Shown: one piece after another, positions 57,815-64,000 of the stretch
Layout of the letters: every line of letters begins with the position of its first letter
How positions within the stretch are numbered: the first letter of the stretch is position 1
From: Psychroserpens sp041224425
Lineage (GTDB): Bacteria > Bacteroidota > Bacteroidia > Flavobacteriales > Flavobacteriaceae
Assembly: GCF_041224425.1 (NCBI RefSeq)
Contig: NZ_JBGFGL010000080.1
Span: forward strand, 434,001-498,000
Length of the DNA stretch: 64,000 bases
Reading direction: 5' to 3'
The notes under the pieces: model-generated
Told to the model about the DNA's origin: nothing
The model's input: only the letters and a program-made list of their open reading frames with translations
Database searches by the model: none
Made by a program: the position numbers and the translations under genes

Positions 57815-60658
57815 TTAATGCGCTTCCAGCCAATTATCGCCAATATCGAGATCGACATCCAAAGGCACCTCGAGTTTGTAAGCGTTTTCCATTTCAGACT
57901 TGATCAGTGTTTTTAAATCTTCCAATTCGGGTTTGAAAACATCAAAGACCAACTCATCATGCACTTGGAGCAACATCTTGGATTTGTACTGACCTGCTTT
58001 CAGTTTATTGTGAATCTTGATCATGGCAATCTTGATAATATCTGCAGCACTGCCTTGAATAGGCGCATTCACCGCGTTACGTTCAGCAGCACCTCGAACC
58101 ACAGCGTTTCTGGAATTGATGTCCTTTAAATAGCGACGACGACCTAAAACTGTTTGTACATAACCATTATCTCTTGCAAAATCTACTTGTTCGTGTATGT
58201 AGCTTCTGAGCTTCGGATAGGTGGCATAATAGGTGTCAATCAATTCTTTGGCTTCAGATCGTGATAAATTAGTTTGGTTACTGAGTCCGAAAGCTGAAAC
58301 ACCATAAATAATTCCGAAGTTAACCGTTTTCGCATTGCTACGTTGCTCACGAGTGACTTCAGTAATAGGCACATCAAAGACTTTTGAAGCGGTAGAGGCA
58401 TGAATATCCTCACCGTTCTTAAACGCTTCAATCATGGTTTCTTCCTTACTTAAAGCCGCAATGATTCGCAATTCAATTTGAGAATAATCGGCAGCCAATA
58501 AGGTATAATCATCATTTCTAGGAATAAACGCTTTCCGCACTTGACGGCCACGTTCGGTTCGAATAGGAATGTTCTGCAAATTCGGATTGTTACTACTCAA
58601 TCGGCCAGTAGCTGCAACGGTTTGCATATAATCGGTATGCACGCGTCCAGTAGATTCCTCAACTTGTTGTGGGAGTGCATCCACGTAGGTGCTTTTCAGC
58701 TTTGAAAGGCCTCTAAAATCTAGAATATCCTGAACAATCTTATGGTCTTTAGCTAAATAACTAAGCACGTCTTCAGCAGTAGAATACTGTCCGGTTTTGG
58801 TTTTTTTGGGTTTGTCAACCAACTTCAGCTTTTCAAAGAGAATAACGCCTAACTGTTTTGGTGAGGCAATATTGAACTCTTCACCAGCAATCTCATAAAT
58901 ACTTTTTTCCAGATTGGCAATATCGATATTCAATTGTTCAGAAAGGGAATTCAAGAAGTTGATATCCAAATTGATACCTTCCAATTCCATGGCGGCTAAG
59001 ACACGCAATAGTGGAATTTCAATGTCATCAAATAACTTTTGAGTATTGGCTTCCCCTAATTCCTTTTCAAAATGTTCTTTCAATTGCAATGTAATATCGG
59101 CATCTTCAACAGCATATTCGGTTTGCTTGTCTAAAGGCACGTCTCGCATCGATAATTGGTTTTTTCCTTTTTTACCAATGAGTTCTGTGATTGAAATAGG
59201 TGTATAGTTCAAGTAGGTTTCTGAAAGCACATCCATGTTGTGACGCATGTCAGGATTGATGAGGTAGTGCGCCAACATGGTATCAAAGAGTTTGCCTTTA
59301 ACTTCAATATTGTACTTGGCTAAAACCTTGATGTCGTACTTCAGATTTTGTCCTATTTTTTCGATGTTTTCATTTTCGAAAAAAGGGCGCAGGATTTCAA
59401 TAAGTTTCTGGGCTTCATTTCGGTCTTCAGGAAATGGCAAATAAAATCCTTTGCCAGCTTCCCATGAGAAAGCAATTCCTACCAATTCGGCTTGTAAGGG
59501 GTTGAGACTTGTGGTTTCAGTATCAAAGCAAACAGTATTTTGGCTCAATAAATTTTTGACAAATAGTTTTGTTGCCATACCAGAAGCCACACTTTGGTAA
59601 AAATGTGAGGTGTTTTGAGCCGTTTTTCTTGTGTATTCTGAAGTTGATTCCGTTTCCTCTTCATTTCCACCAAACAAGGAAAATTGTCCAGCACCAGCAG
59701 AAGTACTTTTCTTAGGCGTTGGCTTAGGTTGCTCTTTGGTTTCTGTGGTTTTAGTTTTCTCAGTTTCACCTTCAACATTAAAAGTTTTCAAAAAGTTTTC
59801 AGTAAGACGTCTAAATTCTAATTCTTGAAAAATCTCCTTCACTTTATCCACATCAGGATGGTTGAGCTCAAAATCGGTTGCATCGAAAGTCACAGGCACA
59901 TCAAGCATGATTCTAGCCAATTCTTTTGACAGTCTTCCCAATTCGGCATTGGCTTCAACTTTTTCCTTCATTTTACCTTTGAGCTGATCTGTATTGGCCA
60001 ACAAGCCTTCCATGCTTCCAAATTCCTTAATGAATTTTTTAGCTGTTTTTTCACCAACACCAGGTAAGCCAGGAATGTTATCACTGGAATCTCCCATCAT
60101 TCCGAGGAAATCAATGACTTGATCAGGCGTTTCCACTTCAAACTTTTTTTGAACTTCTGGGATGCCCCAAGTTTCGTAACCACCACCAAAGGATTTGGGG
60201 CGATACATGAAAATATTTTCAGTTACTAATTGCGCAAAATCCTTATCAGGAGTTACCATGTATGTTTTATAACCTTCTTTTTCAGCTTGACGTGATAAGG
60301 TTCCAATAACATCATCGGCTTCATAACCTTCCTTAACCATAATAGGAATGTGCATGGCTTTCAAGATTTTATAAATGTGAGGAATGGCTGTTGTAATGCC
60401 TTCAGGAGTTTCGTCTCGATTGGCTTTGTAGTCCTCATACATTTCGACACGATCTGTACTACCACCTTTATCAAAACAAACCGCTAAATGGTCTGGACGT
60501 TCTCGTTTAATGACATCTAGAAGGGAATTCATAAAGCCCATGATGGCTGAGGTATCTTGACCTTTGGAATTGATTCTTGGGTTTTTTATGAAAGCGTAAT
60601 ACCCACGAAAAATCAAGGCATAGGCATCTACTAAGAAAAGACGTTTTTGATCTGACAT
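57815..60658 (-). CDS. polA: DNA polymerase I
   Basis: 947 residues. Three domains are seen. The 5'-3' exonuclease (about 1-290) includes LFLVDAYALIFRGYYAFIKN, EADDVIGTLSR and GDSSDNIPGLPGVGEKTAKK. The 3'-5' proofreading exonuclease (about 355-550) retains its acidic residues, starting with CFDTETTSLNP, unlike some polymerases I that lost them. The polymerase domain (about 560-947) has ADYSQIELRIIAALSKEE, the O-helix RSNAKTVNFGIIYGVSAFG and LLQVHDELVFDV. It fills gaps in repair and removes RNA primers. A low-complexity Lys/Thr/Ser linker (about 295-335) separates the first two domains. Confidence 0.97.
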   Translation of the reverse strand: MSDQKRLFLVDAYALIFRGYYAFIKNPRINSKGQDTSAIMGFMNSLLDVIKRERPDHLAVCFDKGGSTDRVEMYEDYKANRDETPEGITTAIPHIYKILKAMHIPIMVKEGYEADDVIGTLSRQAEKEGYKTYMVTPDKDFAQLVTENIFMYRPKSFGGGYETWGIPEVQKKFEVETPDQVIDFLGMMGDSSDNIPGLPGVGEKTAKKFIKEFGSMEGLLANTDQLKGKMKEKVEANAELGRLSKELARIMLDVPVTFDATDFELNHPDVDKVKEIFQELEFRRLTENFLKTFNVEGETEKTKTTETKEQPKPTPKKSTSAGAGQFSLFGGNEEETESTSEYTRKTAQNTSHFYQSVASGMATKLFVKNLLSQNTVCFDTETTSLNPLQAELVGIAFSWEAGKGFYLPFPEDRNEAQKLIEILRPFFENENIEKIGQNLKYDIKVLAKYNIEVKGKLFDTMLAHYLINPDMRHNMDVLSETYLNYTPISITELIGKKGKNQLSMRDVPLDKQTEYAVEDADITLQLKEHFEKELGEANTQKLFDDIEIPLLRVLAAMELEGINLDINFLNSLSEQLNIDIANLEKSIYEIAGEEFNIASPKQLGVILFEKLKLVDKPKKTKTGQYSTAEDVLSYLAKDHKIVQDILDFRGLSKLKSTYVDALPQQVEESTGRVHTDYMQTVAATGRLSSNNPNLQNIPIRTERGRQVRKAFIPRNDDYTLLAADYSQIELRIIAALSKEETMIEAFKNGEDIHASTASKVFDVPITEVTREQRSNAKTVNFGIIYGVSAFGLSNQTNLSRSEAKELIDTYYATYPKLRSYIHEQVDFARDNGYVQTVLGRRRYLKDINSRNAVVRGAAERNAVNAPIQGSAADIIKIAMIKIHNKLKAGQYKSKMLLQVHDELVFDVFKPELEDLKTLIKSEMENAYKLEVPLDVDLDIGDNWLEAH

Positions 60659-60738
60659 TTGAAATAAATTTGAAGTCTATAAAACTACAAAACTTATGCG
60701 TCGAAATGAAGTATTGCAAGTTCAAATAATAAACAAAA

Positions 60739-60766
60739 AGAAAGCTGCACCCTACTGCAGCTTTCT
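60739..60766 (-). terminator. Terminator of the cupin gene
   Basis: Stem AGAAAGCTGCA / TGCAGCTTTCT, loop CCCTAC; TTTTTG follows on the minus strand. Confidence 0.85.
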
Positions 60767-60824
60767 CGGTTATGTCTGACATCGTATTACTCTTGTCAGA
60801 ATCAAAAACATAATTGAAGACAAT

Positions 60825-61367
60825 TCAACTAGTTATAAATGAGATGCCATATCTGCCACAAATTTCAGTAACAACATCGAAGTTTGGAGGTCCAGGAGGT
60901 AAATCGGCTAATTCTTTAAACATTAATTCAATGCCAGCAGGAAAGGCACTGGTTATCATTTTGGCTTTTTCTGTCCCAACAACTTTCCAGGAATGGGGTA
61001 AGTTTTTTGGAGCAAAGGCCACATCTCCTGGATTTAAAATGGTCGTTTTACCATCGACCATGATTTCGACTATACCTTTGATCACTCTAAAAATTTCATC
61101 CTCTTTAGTGTGGACGTGTGGTGGAATTCCAGTGCCAGGTTCGACATTATCGACCCATTCCACAATTTGATTGTTGGTTTCACTGCCTACTAACTTATGG
61201 GTTTGTATATCACCAATGACATTTAATGTTTTACCCTCATCATCTCGAACAATTTTGGATTTCAGATATTCGGTAGCAGAAGCAATGGTTTTGGAAAAGG
61301 CGCTTTTTGGAATAAGCGTCAAGAGACTTAATCCTCCTAAGGATTTAATAAAATGATTTCTATGCAT
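60825..61367 (-). CDS. Exported cupin-domain protein
   Basis: 180 residues. The N-terminus (MHRNHFIKSLGGLSLLTLIP) is a signal-like sequence without the twin arginines, so Sec export is more likely than Tat. The cupin core (about 75-145) carries the metal-binding motif PPHVHTKEDEIFRVIKG (two His and one Glu) and a second His in GDVAFAPKNLPHSWKVVG. The family includes dioxygenases, isomerases and sugar-binding proteins, so the reaction cannot be named. It lies 34 bp after the large surface-protein gene on the same strand and has its own terminator. Confidence 0.8.
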   Translation of the reverse strand: MHRNHFIKSLGGLSLLTLIPKSAFSKTIASATEYLKSKIVRDDEGKTLNVIGDIQTHKLVGSETNNQIVEWVDNVEPGTGIPPHVHTKEDEIFRVIKGIVEIMVDGKTTILNPGDVAFAPKNLPHSWKVVGTEKAKMITSAFPAGIELMFKELADLPPGPPNFDVVTEICGRYGISFITS

Positions 61368-61401
61368 AATATTTAGTTTTTTAAAGACTTTAGATTGAGA
61401 C

Positions 61402-64000
61402 TTATCGTATTTGTTCTATTTCAAAAGAGGTTACAATATCATTCGAAAAGACATCAATTGGTCCTGTGTTTAGGATCTGTATTTCTATGCTATCTCCAGC
61501 ATTTAAATCCAATATTCTGTTAATGGATCGAAACACATAACCGCTTCCAGAGTTATTGAAATTTACGGCACCTTCAAAAACACCATTAACAACAATCGCA
61601 ATACCAAAGGCATCAACAGATGTTGAAGTGAGTGTACTTCGCCAAGAGGCATTAATACGATAGTATCCTGTTGTAGTCACTTCGAATTCATCGGTTACTG
61701 TGTTGAATTCAGAATTAAGATCAAAATCTACCGTATCGAAATTCAGTTTTTGCCAAGTACTTGCAGTAAATGATTGGTCAGCAGACATGGTAATTCGAGC
61801 CAATGATCTTGAAGGGTTAAGACTTGATAAATCTACGGTTTGAGGTGCTTGCCCATCATCTTCCATCTCAAGAGTTAAAATATTTGTAGATGCGTTGAAA
61901 TTAAAATTCTGAATACGTTGATCATCGGTGTTGATAGACGCTAAATCAACGGTAATAGGTGCAACGCCATCATCTTCAAGTGAAATCCCTAAAACCGTTC
62001 CTGCTAATCCGATGGTATCAATTTGTTGGTCGTCTGTATTTATTGTTGGATTTTGAAAGGTCACATTTCCAGCACCATCAGTGGTCATGACTTGTCCAGA
62101 AGTACCATCAGAAAGAGGCATCAAATATCGACCTGTAGAAGTACTATTACCGAGAGACATTCTTCCTATAAAATAACCAGCCCATGAGTTTGCGTTATCG
62201 CTTGCTTCGGCATAAACCGCATAATTTGTTCCTAAAGCCCCTACAACGGCTGAATATAATCCGTATTTTGTGTTATTGTGAGCAGAGTTGATGCTATTGT
62301 AAAAACCATACATAGTTCCTGATCCAGCATCAGTGCTAAACCTGTTGTAAAAACCATAATGATCACCAGTACCGCCATTTTGACTGTTGTTATAGAAACC
62401 ATACATTTGTGAATTTGTACTTCCAGCTGGTAAAAACCAGTTTCTAAAACCTATATGATTAGCGTTGGATCGTGTTCCATTAACAGCCATTTTATTGAAA
62501 ATTCCATAATTATTTCCATTGTTGTTATTGGTTGTAATATCGTTTTCGAGCTCAATTGCTATAGTGCTTGTGTACTCAGGAACAATCCCTGTTGATATGA
62601 TGTTCAATATATCACCAGCATCATCGTTACTTAAAACTTGAGTATATGAAGTGCCAGAGGTTCCAGTAAATTCTATAGGTCCGCTATCTACAGTAACAAT
62701 CCTTCCAGATCCTGAGCCACCTTCATCATAGGCTTGATCTAAGGTGTTTTGTGTGTCTCCATCGCCAACAATATCTTGAAACGTAAGATTTCCCGAGCCA
62801 TCTGTGGTCATAACCTGTCCAACTGAGCCATCTGTTGTTGGCATGTTATAGGCATCATTAATGTTCATTGTACCATTCTTAAAAATCGTCAAAGCATTGC
62901 TTCTTCCAGCTGCATTCATACCATTACCAATGGAAAAAATTCTATCATTGGGATTAAAAGAGTTGGACGAAGAAGGTGTGTATATTCTGGAGTAGGAGCC
63001 AATAGTCATTTCTGCGAAAGAAGGCGCTATATTCCCTATACCTGATACATTGGAATTATCTCCAGAAGCTGTAGTATCAAATCCCATAGCAAATGAACGA
63101 ATTCCTGAAGCGGTACTTCGTTCGCCAAAAGTTGTAGAATATGATCCATTTGAAATTGTCAAATATCCAAATGTCGTTGCATAAGCTCCAGAAGCTGTGC
63201 TGTTTAATCCTGTAGCGATGGAACCTGTTCCTGATGCAGTTGTCCCATCTCCTAACGCAAAGGAGTAAATAGAGGACGCTATCGTGTTATAACCGAAAGC
63301 CGTAGAATAATTCCCAATGTTTGTGTTGTTCCATTCGTTTCCAGTAACAGTGCCTGCTCTCAAGGCAGATTTTAAGGGATTAAAAAACATACGAGTACCG
63401 GCTCCTGTTATTTCACTATTTATTGTGTTTCCTGATCCAAATGTACCTGTAACCAAAAAACCATCAGTACCATTGATTCTTAAGGCACCATGCGTGGCTT
63501 CTATAACACGTCCAGCTCCAGCACCTCCTTCATCATAGGCTTGGTCTAACGTATTTTGGGTGTCAGTAAAAACACTGTTTGGGTTGATCCAAGAGGCATT
63601 CCCTAGGGCATCCGATGCCAATACTTGTCCTAATGCTTCATTTCCATCAGTAAAAGTGAAACTGCCATCTACTTCAAGATTATCCTGAATGTAGACATTA
63701 CCACTTCCAGAAATGCTACTGTCACCAAAAAAACCAGCATAGTTTCCTAAGCTTCCTCCCGAAGCTGCACCATGAATGGCGTAATTATATCTTCCTCCAG
63801 TTAACCTTGATCTAACACCATAGTTGGACGATGCATTCGAATTTGCGGTGATGTAGGCATCAAATCCATAATTCTGATTTGCGTTGTTGTCAATTGTTGT
63901 CTGAAATCCAAAATTTGTTCCAAATCCTGACATGATACTTTGATACCCATAGTTTGCTCCAATGCCAGTTACTTCACTAACAATACCTATATGTTCACCA
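61402..64000 (-). CDS. Large repetitive surface protein with YadA-like head repeats and C1q-like C-terminus (5' end missing)
   Basis: The frame is open to the window edge, so the N-terminus is missing; about 865 residues are visible. Three modules end in related segments: EALGQVLASDALGNASW, SVGQVMTTDGSGNLTFQD and TSGQVMTTDGAGNVTFQN; the first two are followed by TQNTLDQAYDEGG-GxGR. Between the first two lies a YadA-head-like beta-roll of 14-residue repeats (NYSTAFGYNTIASSIYSFAL, GSYSTTFGERSTASGIRSFA). Another repeat (NTDDQQIDTIGLAGTVLGIS, NTDDQRIQNFNFNASTNIL) follows. The C-terminal about 130 residues (from ARITMSADQSFTAST) resemble a C1q/TNF jelly roll. Probably an exported, possibly trimeric adhesin or tail-fibre-like protein. 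No type IX tail is seen. Confidence 0.75.
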   Translation of the reverse strand, partial: GEHIGIVSEVTGIGANYGYQSIMSGFGTNFGFQTTIDNNANQNYGFDAYITANSNASSNYGVRSRLTGGRYNYAIHGAASGGSLGNYAGFFGDSSISGSGNVYIQDNLEVDGSFTFTDGNEALGQVLASDALGNASWINPNSVFTDTQNTLDQAYDEGGAGAGRVIEATHGALRINGTDGFLVTGTFGSGNTINSEITGAGTRMFFNPLKSALRAGTVTGNEWNNTNIGNYSTAFGYNTIASSIYSFALGDGTTASGTGSIATGLNSTASGAYATTFGYLTISNGSYSTTFGERSTASGIRSFAMGFDTTASGDNSNVSGIGNIAPSFAEMTIGSYSRIYTPSSSNSFNPNDRIFSIGNGMNAAGRSNALTIFKNGTMNINDAYNMPTTDGSVGQVMTTDGSGNLTFQDIVGDGDTQNTLDQAYDEGGSGSGRIVTVDSGPIEFTGTSGTSYTQVLSNDDAGDILNIISTGIVPEYTSTIAIELENDITTNNNNGNNYGIFNKMAVNGTRSNANHIGFRNWFLPAGSTNSQMYGFYNNSQNGGTGDHYGFYNRFSTDAGSGTMYGFYNSINSAHNNTKYGLYSAVVGALGTNYAVYAEASDNANSWAGYFIGRMSLGNSTSTGRYLMPLSDGTSGQVMTTDGAGNVTFQNPTINTDDQQIDTIGLAGTVLGISLEDDGVAPITVDLASINTDDQRIQNFNFNASTNILTLEMEDDGQAPQTVDLSSLNPSRSLARITMSADQSFTASTWQKLNFDTVDFDLNSEFNTVTDEFEVTTTGYYRINASWRSTLTSTSVDAFGIAIVVNGVFEGAVNFNNSGSGYVFRSINRILDLNAGDSIEIQILNTGPIDVFSNDIVTSFEIEQIR

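Noticed and set aside
60507..60782. 91-codon minus-strand frame across the polA start
   Set aside because: It overlaps polA in another frame and includes the terminator hairpin at 60739-60766. No family resemblance.
1..64000. tRNA genes, CRISPR arrays, insertion sequences, prophage or integrase genes
   Set aside because: I looked for T-loop strings, regularly spaced repeats, transposase- or integrase-like proteins and long terminal inverted repeats and saw none. A tRNAscan or IS search would be decisive.

Overview
The window looks like a chromosomal segment of a marine-type member of the Flavobacteriia (phylum Bacteroidota); the genus cannot be told from the sequence. The grounds are: AT-rich DNA; the Bacteroidota promoter signature (TTTG, about 19-21 nt, TAnnTTTG) in front of many genes and almost no Shine-Dalgarno sequences; a TonB-dependent receptor with a carboxypeptidase-like N-domain paired with a surface lipoprotein; a secreted Asp-box protein with a type IX secretion C-terminal tail; TPR-fused sensor kinases; and a second ExbB/ExbD-type cluster. 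No tRNA, rRNA, CRISPR array, insertion sequence or prophage was found. Most of the window is ordinary core genome.

Layout. 1-3714: end of an RND efflux adaptor and its inner-membrane pump. 3898-10448: aspS, a ClC protein, a small membrane protein, a cold-shock protein, tadA, dxs. 10431-14879 (minus): an unlisted 59-residue membrane peptide, a large type IX-secreted Asp-box protein, and a dNTP triphosphohydrolase. 15060-23574 (plus): TonB receptor and lipoprotein, a MORN-type protein (minus), an OprO/OprP-type porin, and a PiT phosphate transporter fused to a PhoU-like domain. This is possibly a phosphate-acquisition region. 23586-28436 (minus): chromate-transporter homologue and class Ia ribonucleotide reductase nrdB-nrdA. 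29121-31839: LytTR regulator and its TPR kinase. 31848-36664: DUF3109, MarC, a small flavoprotein, an S41 protease with a dCMP-deaminase-like protein, and a HupE/UreJ-like protein. 36910-40077: ExbB, a membrane protein, two ExbD proteins, and a beta-barrel protein. 40082-47503 (minus): PAP2-like protein, rpoN, asnS, MMPL exporter, DUF5686 barrel. 47568-51932 (minus): rplM-rpsI-rpsB-tsf-pyrH-frr translation cluster. 52106-57742: NarL-type two-component system, two lipoproteins, tsaC/sua5, and an unknown secreted protein. 57815-64000 (minus): polA, a cupin protein, and a large YadA-like/C1q-like surface protein cut by the window end.

The most interesting signal is regulatory. A palindrome of the NarL 7-2-7 type (TACCTAA-N2-TTAGGTA) lies between the divergent kinase/regulator operon and the lipoprotein genes, exactly 22 nt from a TAnnTTTG box on each side. 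A second copy lies exactly 22 nt from the TAnnTTTG box of an unknown secreted protein gene about 3 kb away. All three promoters lack the -33 TTG. This suggests an autoregulated two-component regulon controlling envelope proteins of unknown function. Other noteworthy signals are in-phase 11-bp direct-repeat arrays (PhoB/OmpR-like) upstream of the TonB receptor and in the porin upstream region; a structured rpsB leader; a start-site element shared by nrdB, the hidden small membrane peptide and, more loosely, the hupE-like gene; a cluster of DnaA-box-like nonamers upstream of nrdB; and orphan terminators that suggest small RNAs.
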